From: Chitinophaga sp. CF418
Lineage (GTDB): Bacteria > Bacteroidota > Bacteroidia > Chitinophagales > Chitinophagaceae
Reading direction: 5' to 3'
Assembly: GCF_900142925.1 (NCBI RefSeq)
Contig: NZ_FRCN01000001.1
Span: forward strand, 806,001-870,000
DNA: 64,000 nucleotides
Position 1 is the stretch's first letter; each line of letters starts with the position of its first letter. The position numbers were made by a program, and so were the translations under genes. The notes under the pieces were generated by a model. It saw nothing but the letters and a program-made list of their open reading frames with translations, was not told where the DNA came from and searched no databases. Positions 26,198 through 35,200 of the stretch are shown here, piece by piece.

Positions 26198-27205
26198 ATG
26201 CACATTGGCAAATCCTATAAGTTTTCTGATTTTCTCATCTGGACAAGAAGAAAGATATACATATTGCTTATCCTGGGTACTCTCCCGGTAGTACTGTACC
26301 AGGTCCTTGGAGTAAAATGGCTGGTAGTCCCCTGGACTGTAGTATCACTTCTGGGGACTGCCACCGCCTTCATCGTGGGCTTTAAAAACACCCAGACATA
26401 CAACCGTACCTGGCATGGACATGAGATCTGGAGCAACATTGACAGCAGTAGCAGAGCCTGGGGCATTATGTGCAGGGACTATCTGCAGGATACAACGAAA
26501 ATCCAGACGCTTTTCCACCGTCATTTTGCATGGCTGACGGCTCTGCGTTATCTGTTACGGGAAGAACGCGTATGGGAAGTGGCTGACAATCGCCCAAATA
26601 CAGAATACCAGCGGTACTATTCCATTCCCGAGCGACAAACTCCCCTTGAAGATGAGCTGTCGAAATATTTATCTGCCGAAGAACGGATCTATATTTCCGG
26701 TATCCGGAACAAGGCATCACAGCTGCTGGCATTGCAAAACAAGACTGTTAAAGAGATCTATGACGGTCAGGCACTGATACCCCTCCAATTCCAGGAAATG
26801 CAACGGACGCTGAACACACTCTACAGCCTGCAGGGACAATGCGAAGCCATCAAGGAGACACCTTATCCCAGGCAGTACTCTATTATCCATACCCTCTTTG
26901 TCAGGATATTCTGTGTACTGCTCCCGTTCGGCATGTTGCAGGAGTTCGACAAGCTGAATAACATTGTAACAGGCGTCATGAAGGGACATATGATCTGGCT
27001 GGTAATTCCCTTCAGCCTCCTTACCTCCTGGATGTACACTTCCTTGGAACAGGTAGGCGAAAGCACCGAGAATCCCTTCGAAGGCAGCCCTAATGATGTT
27101 CCCATTTCACAGATCTGCCGGAACATTGAGATAGATCTCCGGGAGATGCTGGGTGATAAGGAATTACCTCCTCCAATAAAAGCGCAGAACGACATTCTTA
27201 TATAA
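26198..27205 (+). CDS. Bestrophin-family anion channel (UPF0187)
   Basis: Protein of 335 residues. Membrane helices at about 22-42, 45-65, 226-246 and 262-282. Family hallmarks are the loop FIVGFKNTQTYNRTWHGHEIW (about residues 60-80, where NxxTYNRxWEGRxxW is usual), LPFGMLQEFD and the late NPFEGSPNDVP motif with its Asp-rich continuation. Bacterial homologues such as the Klebsiella KpBest form pentameric channels. Ion selectivity here cannot be judged. Forms a probable two-gene unit with the 58-residue protein upstream. Confidence 0.85.
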   Translation: MHIGKSYKFSDFLIWTRRKIYILLILGTLPVVLYQVLGVKWLVVPWTVVSLLGTATAFIVGFKNTQTYNRTWHGHEIWSNIDSSSRAWGIMCRDYLQDTTKIQTLFHRHFAWLTALRYLLREERVWEVADNRPNTEYQRYYSIPERQTPLEDELSKYLSAEERIYISGIRNKASQLLALQNKTVKEIYDGQALIPLQFQEMQRTLNTLYSLQGQCEAIKETPYPRQYSIIHTLFVRIFCVLLPFGMLQEFDKLNNIVTGVMKGHMIWLVIPFSLLTSWMYTSLEQVGESTENPFEGSPNDVPISQICRNIEIDLREMLGDKELPPPIKAQNDILI

Positions 27206-27283
27206 TAAGTCAAAAAAATTTCATCGGAATTTGTCCAATAAACAAAAACCGATTGTCATTAACACAGAATAAAACCTAGTACA

Positions 27284-27742
27284 ATGAAACAACGGGTCAA
27301 TTTTTATCAAAAGGGGGCGAACGCCTTGAAAACACTCTTTAATGTTGGTGCGTATCTTAAGAAGTCTCCCCTGGAACCACAGTTGCTGGAACTGGTCGAC
27401 TTCCGGGTATCCCAGATTAATAGCTGCGCTTATTGCCTGGACATGCACTCAAAGGATGCCCGCGCTCACGGGGAAACTGAGCAACGCTTATACAGTGTAA
27501 GCGCATGGCGCGAAACACCGTATTTCACAGAAAGAGAAAGGGCCGCACTGGCATGGGCAGAGGCTGTTACCGCCTGTAAAGTGCCTGATGAGGTTTATGC
27601 GGAGGTAAAGGATCACTTCACTGAAGAAGAGCTTGTTGACCTGACGCTGGCCATTTCAAACATTAATACGTGGAATCGTTTTAATATTGCATTCCCAATG
27701 CCTGATGCCGTAGGTACTTACACGGTTGGGCAATTTGGTTGA
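27284..27742 (+). CDS. Carboxymuconolactone decarboxylase-family protein (AhpD-like)
   Basis: Protein of 152 residues with the AhpD-type redox motif CAYCLDMHSKDAR (two Cys near residues 46 and 49, His three after), followed by the helix RERAALAWAEAVT. AhpD-like proteins are peroxidase-linked disulphide reductases. It lies 34 bases before a DGPF/YCII gene and upstream of an ECF42-type sigma factor gene, so it is probably part of that regulon. Confidence 0.85.
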   Translation: MKQRVNFYQKGANALKTLFNVGAYLKKSPLEPQLLELVDFRVSQINSCAYCLDMHSKDARAHGETEQRLYSVSAWRETPYFTERERAALAWAEAVTACKVPDEVYAEVKDHFTEEELVDLTLAISNINTWNRFNIAFPMPDAVGTYTVGQFG

Positions 27743-27776
27743 GCAATCAATTACTGATGTACTAAATCCACATTTT

Positions 27777-28118
27777 ATGAATGAATTCTTATTAGTGTTC
27801 CGCCGGGACTTCAAAACGAAAGAAGTCCAACCTTCGCCCGAAGAATTGCAGGCACACCTGAGCCGCTGGCGGGAATGGTTTCGCAGCCTGGAATCGCAGG
27901 ATAAGCTGGCCAGACCTTTACAGCCCTGGGAGTCTAATGGACGGGTACTGAAACACGATAAGAGTGTGACGGATGGTCCCTATGCTGAGATCAAGGAATC
28001 CATTGGTGGCTTTATAGTCATAAAGGCCGCCGACTATGAGGAAGCCGTGGAAATCGCGAAAGGGGCCCCTATCCTTGAACTGGGAGGAACTGTGGAGGTA
28101 CGTATGGCAGTGAAATAA
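27777..28118 (+). CDS. DGPF/YCII-related protein (first copy)
   Basis: Protein of 113 residues. YCII-like ferredoxin fold with MNEFLLVFRRDF at the start and the signature DGPYAEIKESIGGFIVIKA near residue 68, which gives the DGPF family its name. The true start is the ATG at 27777; the longer frame overlaps the AhpD gene. Proteins of this type are the regular neighbours and targets of ECF42 sigma factors. The reaction is unknown. A hairpin terminator separates it from the sigma gene. Confidence 0.85.
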   Translation: MNEFLLVFRRDFKTKEVQPSPEELQAHLSRWREWFRSLESQDKLARPLQPWESNGRVLKHDKSVTDGPYAEIKESIGGFIVIKAADYEEAVEIAKGAPILELGGTVEVRMAVK

Positions 28119-28140
28119 AACTGTTTAACACAACAAATAA

Positions 28141-28173
28141 AAATGCCTTCTTATTTTTGCAGAAGGCATTTTT
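28141..28173 (+). terminator. Terminator between the DGPF and sigma-factor genes
   Basis: Eleven-base-pair stem (28141-28151 with 28161-28171), nine-base loop, T-run at its end. The loop contains TATTTTTG, which could also be a -7 box for the sigma gene. Confidence 0.7.
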
Positions 28174-28183
28174 ATTTGTTAGC

Positions 28184-29428
28184 ATGGAAGAGAGAGCGCT
28201 GTTACCTCATTTATTCAGGACTGAATACCAAAAACTGGTTTCGGTACTGTGTTATCTGTTTGGTATCGAACATATAGCAGTGGCAGAAGATATTGTAAGT
28301 GATACATTTCTTGCCGCTACCGAATTGTGGAGTGTAAAAGGCGTACCTGATAACCCAACGGCATGGTTATATACGGTAGCCAAAAACAAGACAAAGAACT
28401 GGTTGAAGAGGAACTCATTCTTTCAGCAAAAGCTCATGGTCGACCTGCAGCACAACACACCACAGGGAGAAGAGATCGAAATAGATCTTTCCGAACAGAA
28501 TATCACCGACAGCCAGCTGGCAATGATATTCACCGTATGTCATCCTTCTATCCCCACCGAGTCACAGATAGCCCTCGCACTCAACCTGCTCTGCGGATTC
28601 GGGGCGCAGGAAATTGCCGATGCCTATCTGACCAATAAGGAGGTAATCTACAAAAGGATCAACCGGGCAAAGGAAAAATTAAAGGAAGCGGACATCAAAA
28701 TACAACAGCCAACACTTGCAGAAATTAATGACCGGCTGGAAACCGTACTTAAAACATTGTACCTGCTTTTTTCTGAAGGCTACTACTCCACCTCCAATAA
28801 CGCTGTACTGCGAAAAGACCTTTGTATAGAAGCCATGCGGCTGAATTATCTGCTGGTGGAACATCCCCATACCAATAAACCTGTTGTAAATGCGCTGCTG
28901 GCATTAATGTGCTTTCACTCTTCCCGCTTTGATGCGAGATTAAATGATACAGGGGGAGTGATCCTGTATGAGGACCAGGATGAAACGCGCTGGAACCGGG
29001 AGTTGATAGAACGGGGTGAGTACTATCTGAATGAAGCTGCCGCTACCCCAACCATCACTAAGTATCACCTGGAGGCAGCCATCGCTTATTGGCATACCCA
29101 CAAAGCCGATTCCGGAGAGAAATGGGAAAGCATCCTGGACCTGTATAATCACCTGCTGATACTGGAATACTCACCGATTGCCGCATTAAACCGCGCCTTT
29201 GCGCTCGCTAAAGTCAAAGGCAAACAGCAGGCGATCCCGGAAGCAGAAAAGCTCCAGTTAACCGGCAACTATTTTTATCACGCATTGTTAGGCAACTTAT
29301 ATACTGATATCGATGACCATAAAGCGCTGCAATACTATGAAACGGCTTTGCAGCTGGCCAACTCGCCAGCTGATAAAGAGCTAATGACAAAAAATATTGA
29401 TCAGTTAAACCATAAGCAAAACAACTAA
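28184..29428 (+). CDS. ECF42-type RNA polymerase sigma factor with C-terminal extension
   Basis: Protein of 414 residues. Region 2 (about 15-85; YLFGIEHIAVAEDIVSDTFLAATELW and NPTAWLYTVAKNKTKNWLKR) and region 4 (about 110-175; GAQEIADAYLTNKEVIYKRINRAKEKL) are followed by a long helical extension (about 185-410) with TPR-like segments. Length, extension and neighbouring DGPF and AhpD-like genes match the ECF42 group (extension carries DUF6596). In ECF42, no classical anti-sigma factor is linked; the extension is thought to set activity. I saw no anti-sigma gene here either. The start is ATG 28184. Confidence 0.85.
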   Translation: MEERALLPHLFRTEYQKLVSVLCYLFGIEHIAVAEDIVSDTFLAATELWSVKGVPDNPTAWLYTVAKNKTKNWLKRNSFFQQKLMVDLQHNTPQGEEIEIDLSEQNITDSQLAMIFTVCHPSIPTESQIALALNLLCGFGAQEIADAYLTNKEVIYKRINRAKEKLKEADIKIQQPTLAEINDRLETVLKTLYLLFSEGYYSTSNNAVLRKDLCIEAMRLNYLLVEHPHTNKPVVNALLALMCFHSSRFDARLNDTGGVILYEDQDETRWNRELIERGEYYLNEAAATPTITKYHLEAAIAYWHTHKADSGEKWESILDLYNHLLILEYSPIAALNRAFALAKVKGKQQAIPEAEKLQLTGNYFYHALLGNLYTDIDDHKALQYYETALQLANSPADKELMTKNIDQLNHKQNN

Positions 29429-29453
29429 AAGCCTCCTATTATCCTTCTCAGCA

Positions 29454-30236
29454 TTAAAGCAGGCTTTTTATATAGAATACAATAGGCATCGACGCAAACG
29501 CCAATGGAATAATGACCGCAAAGAGCCAGATACCCGTGAACTGTATGATAGGCGTGTATCTTTTATGTACCATCCCCGCCGTCCGGAAAGCACTCTGAAA
29601 ACCGTGGTACAGGTGATAGGACACCGCCACCATAGCTACCAGGTACAACAACGAATACCACCAGAGGCTAAAGCTATGCGCTACTATCGCATACAGATCT
29701 TTTGCACGTACGATCTCGACATTATTCTCTGTAGTCACTGCATATTCAAAATCCGGTGAAACCGGCTCATAAACGGTAGAAGTCAGTTTTCCTCCGGTCA
29801 GCAGTTCTTTCCGGTATTCCCGGTAAGTACCATCCATGAATTTATACCTGGCCCAGAAGTTACTCATATGTATAATGAGGAATAGGAAAATGATGCTGCC
29901 CAACAGTCCCATATTCAGGGAGGCCCACTTAACGGGAGTTTTGGGCGCAACAGCATATTTCACAGGACGCGCCTGACTGTTTTTCACGGTCAGTACAAGC
30001 GCATAGAAGGCATGTATCAGTATAGAGATATACAGCCCATAGCTGATAATTTCAACAGGCAGGAAGTGGGTCATAAAATGGGCATAGATATTAAAGGCAT
30101 AACCCTCATCACCGGCAAATAATGTGAGATTGCCACCCAGGTGTACAATAAGGAAAAGACAGAGGAATAATCCTGTCATGGACATGATCAGTTTTCTGCC
30201 AATGGAAGATTGGAAGAATTGCGAAAACTTTATCAT
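29454..30236 (-). CDS. sdhC: Succinate dehydrogenase cytochrome b558 subunit, unlinked to sdhAB
   Basis: Protein of 260 residues, b558-type five-helix SdhC of Bacteroidota. Membrane helices at about 15-35, 60-85, 110-130, 185-210 and 230-255 with candidate haem histidines (IVHLGG, ILIHAF, IIHMSN, SYHLYH). It begins with the conserved FFQSSIGRKLIMSMTGL. It normally heads an operon with the flavoprotein (SdhA) and iron-sulphur (SdhB) genes, but here the gene ends 26 bases before the end of the convergent sigma-factor gene and no sdhA or sdhB is in the window. It may be a paralogue, or the operon is split in this genome. Confidence 0.85.
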   Translation of the reverse strand: MIKFSQFFQSSIGRKLIMSMTGLFLCLFLIVHLGGNLTLFAGDEGYAFNIYAHFMTHFLPVEIISYGLYISILIHAFYALVLTVKNSQARPVKYAVAPKTPVKWASLNMGLLGSIIFLFLIIHMSNFWARYKFMDGTYREYRKELLTGGKLTSTVYEPVSPDFEYAVTTENNVEIVRAKDLYAIVAHSFSLWWYSLLYLVAMVAVSYHLYHGFQSAFRTAGMVHKRYTPIIQFTGIWLFAVIIPLAFASMPIVFYIKSLL

Positions 30237-30250
30237 AGCAAATGGTTTTA

Positions 30251-30282
30251 ATAAAGCCTTTACAACATTGCAAAGGCTTTAT
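30251..30282 (-). terminator. Hairpin after the second DGPF gene
   Basis: Perfect 11-bp stem ATAAAGCCTTT (30251-30261) with AAAGGCTTTAT (30272-30282), between the DGPF stop and the sdhC start. The minus-strand T-run is weak. Confidence 0.55.
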
Positions 30283-30304
30283 TTGTTCTTGTTCAGTAAT
30301 GCTT

Positions 30305-30661
30305 TCAGGCAGCGGTGATCGCCATACGCACTTCAACGATAGCACCGTATTTGATGATCGGACAGCCTTTTGCAATTTCTACTGCTTCGTCATAATCTTT
30401 GGCTTTTATCAGGAACAGGCCACCAATAGATTCTTTACCTTCAGCATATGGCCCGTTGGATATATGATCTTTCTTTTTGTCATGTTTAATTACACGGCCG
30501 TCAACATCCCAACGTTTTGGAGGGGCTACCAGTTTATCCTGTGCTGCAATGCCGGCTACCCATTCCTGATAAGGTTTGAGCGCTTCTTTCATCTGCTCTG
30601 GGGAAGGCGCCGGGTTAGCACTAGTCAGATCTCTGTGGATGACTAAGAGAAATTCTTGCAT
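30305..30661 (-). CDS. DGPF/YCII-related protein (second copy)
   Basis: Protein of 118 residues, a paralogue of the protein at 27777-28118: the same MQEFLLVIHRDL start, GPYAEGKESIGGLFLIKAKD signature and EVRMAI end, with moderate divergence. It has a separate promoter region on the opposite strand and is therefore not part of the first DGPF unit. As ECF42 factors usually control several DGPF genes, it may belong to the same regulon. Function unknown. Confidence 0.85.
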   Translation of the reverse strand: MQEFLLVIHRDLTSANPAPSPEQMKEALKPYQEWVAGIAAQDKLVAPPKRWDVDGRVIKHDKKKDHISNGPYAEGKESIGGLFLIKAKDYDEAVEIAKGCPIIKYGAIVEVRMAITAA

Positions 30662-30738
30662 GTCTTTGCGGTTTTAATGTTAATGTTAATAATGATGATA
30701 TGTTAATTGACATCAATACTGATGATGAGATTCCATGC

Positions 30739-30951
30739 TTATAGCAGTGTTGTCTGCTGTAAATATGCCTGTTGCATACCTTTGATGATAAGAGCAACAT
30801 CTTCTTCAGATTTACCGGTTTTCCGCTCAAGTCTGACATACAGCTCCTTTTCTTTTCCAGTTTCAAAGACCAGATCTTCGTCAGACAGTTCACTGAAACG
30901 CTGTTTGAGTAATTTCTTCAGTACCGACCATTGGTATCCCCGGATGTTCAT
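30739..30951 (-). CDS. Small CsbD-like protein
   Basis: Protein of 70 residues from ATG 30951; a longer frame starts at a GTG at 31044 but its extra part is not protein-like. The sequence WSVLKKLLKQRFSELSDEDL, then a GKEKELYVRLERKTGKSEEDV block, follows the plan of the CsbD family (W..lKg..k..wg.lTddDl....G..del...i..), general-stress proteins of unknown mechanism. Very charged and helical. It lies between DGPF and NmrA-like genes on the same strand. Confidence 0.65.
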   Translation of the reverse strand: MNIRGYQWSVLKKLLKQRFSELSDEDLVFETGKEKELYVRLERKTGKSEEDVALIIKGMQQAYLQQTTLL

Positions 30952-31172
30952 TGTTGCATATTTATTTGTTATAGGATGGTTATCTAACCTGCCAGGCGCT
31001 GATGTGTCATTGCGTTGTTGACCGGATGTCGCAGAGGATACCACGCCGGCGTTAGGGAAGAACTATGCGCGAACGGGTGGAAAGCGCATACCTGTTACAA
31101 CAGCCGCAACGAGCTGACACCCGTCATCTTCGTTACAGACAGCACATGGCAAGTTGTCAAAGCAGGAGGTTT

Positions 31173-31928
31173 CTATACTTTAACCGGCTGGTTAGCAAAC
31201 CATGTCTCGAAATCAATTTTGCCAATACGTGGATCAGGGCCAGGAACCAGCGACTGATCATTCAGCTCAGCGCCAAAATACAGGGCATGTGCATCGGCAA
31301 CTATAGCGCGTGAATCTCCCATTTTGTTCAAATAACGACCAACCAGCGTTGACAGGCCCACTCTTTCCGGACCGGCAATCTCTATAATGCCATTGAGCGG
31401 CGCCCCCACAGCAACGTCCGTTACTGCGGCAGCTACATCATCTGACGCAATAGGCTGTATAGCAGCTGGCGACAAATGAATAGCCTCTCCTTTTGCTCCT
31501 GAAGCAGCAATACTGCCCAGGAACTCAAAAAACTGGGTTGAGTGTATAATAGAGAAAGGAATACCCGACTGCCGGATAAGATTTTCCTGCACTAGTTTTG
31601 CACGCATATAGCCGCTATCCTGCAGTCTTTCAGTACCCACCACAGACAAAGCGATGTGATGCTTAACCCCTGCTTTACTTTCTGCTGCCAACAGGTTATG
31701 ACCTGCAGTTTGGAAGAATTCCATTACAGCCTTGTCTTCAAAAGATGGAGAGTTAGCCAGATCTATTACCACATCTGTTCCCTTCATAACCTCCTCAAGA
31801 CCTTCACCTGTAATAGTGTTCACACCCGATGCAGGAGATGCTGCAATTACTTCATGGCCAAGTGCACGAAGCTTATTTACTGTCTTAGAGCCGATAAGGC
31901 CGGTGCCGCCGATTACTACGATTTTCAT
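31173..31928 (-). CDS. NmrA-like NAD(P)-binding oxidoreductase
   Basis: Atypical SDR of 251 residues. The dinucleotide motif is IGGTGLIGSKTVNKLRALGH (about 6-25). The SDR catalytic Tyr is replaced as in NmrA/SDR5-type proteins (HHIALSVVGTERLQDSGYMRAKLVQEN keeps a Tyr and Lys four apart, about 122-126). Such proteins either act as redox sensors or reduce quinones. ECF-regulated stress regions often carry one. Downstream on the strand are the CsbD-like and DGPF genes, so a stress-linked operon is possible, although the 220-base gap argues for separate units. Confidence 0.8.
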   Translation of the reverse strand: MKIVVIGGTGLIGSKTVNKLRALGHEVIAASPASGVNTITGEGLEEVMKGTDVVIDLANSPSFEDKAVMEFFQTAGHNLLAAESKAGVKHHIALSVVGTERLQDSGYMRAKLVQENLIRQSGIPFSIIHSTQFFEFLGSIAASGAKGEAIHLSPAAIQPIASDDVAAAVTDVAVGAPLNGIIEIAGPERVGLSTLVGRYLNKMGDSRAIVADAHALYFGAELNDQSLVPGPDPRIGKIDFETWFANQPVKV

Positions 31929-32261
31929 GATCTGAATTTTTATTAGTGCCTGTATTCAGGCTGGAGTTAAAAAATTTTGTTTAGCCTTCTCCGTTATTCC
32001 CGGCTTCCCTTTCTTTGCTGGTTTGGCGGGGAATACTTTTAAGCGTTCATTGACTTTCGCTTATTATTTTACAAGCCGGATGCCAACCACTTAATCAATT
32101 AAAAATCAATTCACTACAAGGAAAACAGCATCTTTCCTTTCACTTTATTAAGAGAATTGTTACCGGCTTTCACTAAATACCGTGAGCGTATCATCCGTAT
32201 AAAATAAAAAAGGCCGGAACAGTATATGTTCCAGCCTTTTTTACTTATTAAATAGCCTATT
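31929..32261. other. Intergenic stretch with the terminator of the sigma-54 activator gene
   Basis: No coding sequence recognised. The stem at 32206-32220 with 32229-32242 (one mismatch, A- and T-rich ends) terminates the activator gene on the minus strand. The remaining part is the upstream region of the NmrA-like gene and shows no clear motif. Confidence 0.5.
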
Positions 32262-35200
32262 TTAAAAATAATCTGCTTTTGAGATACCCAGTTTCTTCAT
32301 CTTGGAATGAAGTGTGGTACCCGGCACCTCCAGGATTTCTGCTGCGCCTCCAGCGCCCGAAATCTTGCCGCTGCATCTCTTCAGCACACCAATGATATGA
32401 GCACGCTCGATCTGTTCCAGCGTAACGTTATAGAATCCTGTTATCTGCCTGTCTTTTTCTTCATGCCGGGGCAGGTGGATCTCTGTTAACGTATGCCCTT
32501 CGCATAAGAGGACGCTTCTTTCTATCAGGTGCTCAAGCTCCCTGACATTACCCGGCCATTCATAACTTCTTAATTCCTGCAATACCTGGGGAGATATGCG
32601 GCTCACTTTCTTACCGGCATTCTTACTGAACCTGGCGAGAAAGAAATTGGCCAGCGGCTCAATATCTTCCGGCCGTTCTCTTAATGGAGGCAGACTGATG
32701 GGAAACACATTCAGCCTGTAATAAAGATCGGATCTGAAGCGGCCCGCCTGCACTTCCTCTTCCAGGTTACGGTTAGTAGCTGCAATAACCCGCACGTCCA
32801 CCTTAATAGTGGATTTGCCCCCTATCCTCTCCAGTTCCCGTTCCTGCAATACACGTAATAATTTAACCTGCAGCTCCAATGGCATTTCTCCTATTTCATC
32901 CAGAAACAACGTGCTGTTGTTTGCCAGCTCGAACTTGCCGATCCTTTTGTCTATGGCGCCGGTAAAAGCGCCTTTTTCATGACCGAAAAGTTCGCTTTCT
33001 ATCAGATGGGCTGGTAAAGCAGCGCAGTTCACTTTCACCATTAATTTGCTCTTGCGGGGGGACGCATTATGAAGCGCCCGCGCAATCAATTCCTTCCCAG
33101 TACCTGTTTCACCCAGTAAGAGTACCGTTGAGCCGGATTCCGCCACCTGTGATATCAAACGGTAAACCTTCTGCATCTCGGCGCCACTGCCCACGATCTC
33201 CGAAAAATTGTAGATCGTTTTGATCTGCTCTCTCAGATAATCATTCTCCATTTCCAGCTTCTGCTTATAAGCAAGGATTTTTTCATTGGCCCGGATATTC
33301 GAGATGGCGATAGATACCTGTGCACAGATCCCCTTGATAATGGTTAGATTGATCTCATCCATCAGCAACCAGAAAGTTCCCACATTTACATTACCTACAC
33401 GCAACAGCGCACCGAAGGCATTCTTTGCCCCCACGTCATTCCAGAGCTTGATATATTTACCCGGATTGCCCAGTCGCAACTCTTCTTCAACATTAAAGAC
33501 AACCGTTCCGCTTTCCAGCACTCTCGCAGTAAGTGGCTCATTTACGTCAATATTTTGGGATGCCAGCATTTTGAAAGTCTCGCTTACCTTTTCAAACATA
33601 CTTTCATCATATATATAAGGGCTGAGTGTAACCCCATCATCCTCTATGATACGGATCATAGCCAGCTTTACCTTCAACACTTTCTGCAGCACTTCGGAAA
33701 TCGTCACTCTCAACTCATCTTTTGTACGTACGGAGGCGATGTTATGACTGAATTCAACCAGGAAAGACTGCTCCCTTTCCTTTCGTAATAATTCCTCATT
33801 TGCCATGATATTGGACATGGCAACCGAGGTCTGTGCACATATGCCCTGTAGCAGGGGCATATTAATGTCTTCGATACCCAGCCATAAAATACCAAGTTTC
33901 GTATCTCCCGTACGCAAAGGTGTGCCCACCATCGTTTTGAGCCCCATCCTTTTCCAGAATTGCACGTATCTGGGTGTATTCTCCCGGTTGACCTCCATAT
34001 TTACACTGAAGAGAAGGGGTATTTCACTATTGAGCACTCTGTTTTGCAGCCCATCCTCAATAGGGAACCTTGCAGAGCTTATTTCCTGCAGTTCTTCATC
34101 ATCATCCGGAATATTAAGGGCGTCAAAAATATAAGCGGTCATTGTAGACCGGTCATCATTAAGCTTACGGATAACATAGCCCAGCTGAGGCTTTAATTTT
34201 CTGAGACACCTACGCAGCACTTCCGCGAGGTCTTCCTTACTTCTTACACCAGCTATATCGCTACTGAAATCAAGCAGGAATGATTTTTCATTCTCTCTTT
34301 TCAATATCTCCTCATTGGCCGATATATTACTGATCGCAGTAAAGACCTGGCCGGATATACGCTGAATGATACTTACTGCCTCTTTCCCAAAGGTGCCCAC
34401 CTTGTCAGCGAACAACATCAGACTATACTTGGACGAACCGTTGTCGCCCAGTATCTTCACGATCATTTCCCGGGCACCCGTTTCATAATGTATCTTAAAC
34501 CACAGCGGCGCCTCATCTATGTCGAAAGACGCCATATCAATGACCAGGGGCTTGTAGTAAAGGGAGGCTATATCGTATATACCGTCTTCGACAGGCGTCG
34601 GCATGTCAAGCGCATCTCCAAAATCCGACAACTCCCGCACAGTAGCTTCTGCATCGGCGAGGTAAGCTTTATAGTTCTCCTCTGATTCATCCATCACCGT
34701 CATCATACTATGGGAAAAACCAATGACTTCCCGGAGACCGGAGTTGATCACATTCAGCATATCCCGGCGGTTCCTGACCTTCACCATTTCATTACTCAAG
34801 GACAACAGCACCTCGTTAAGCATCTCTTCACGCTTTATCTCCTCATTCTTTATGATATTAAGCACAGCACCTGAGATCTGCGGGGCAATGCCCTTTATGA
34901 TGCTTTTAAATTCGTCAGTAAAGCCATTGACATTTACAACATACATATGCAGAAAACCGATTACCTGGTCCTTGCTTTTAAGAGGGGTCATTAAGATCTC
35001 CCTTACGCCACCTTCATAATTAACCCTTAAGAAAGGAGGGCTTCCCGGAACATCCATGATATCTTCCAATATAAAAGCACTAGGCTCGTCGTTTTTCAGC
35101 ACCTGCTGGATAAACGGCTCGTCCAGCGGAAAATGTCCCGTCACCAGCGAAGAGTAAACAGGGTGGGTTTTAATGGGAGAAGAAGTAGGATCGAGCAGAA

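Noticed and set aside
30671..30700. TAATGT/TGATGA short tandem repeats upstream of the second DGPF gene
   Set aside because: Low-complexity AT-rich sequence with imperfect units, too short to call a functional repeat.
31015..31320. Short plus-strand open frames and a stretch with GCAACGAGC-like words resembling 16S rRNA
   Set aside because: The resemblance is limited to fewer than 15 bases without the flanking rRNA sequence, and the open frames are opposite the end and downstream region of the NmrA-like gene with no recognisable protein.
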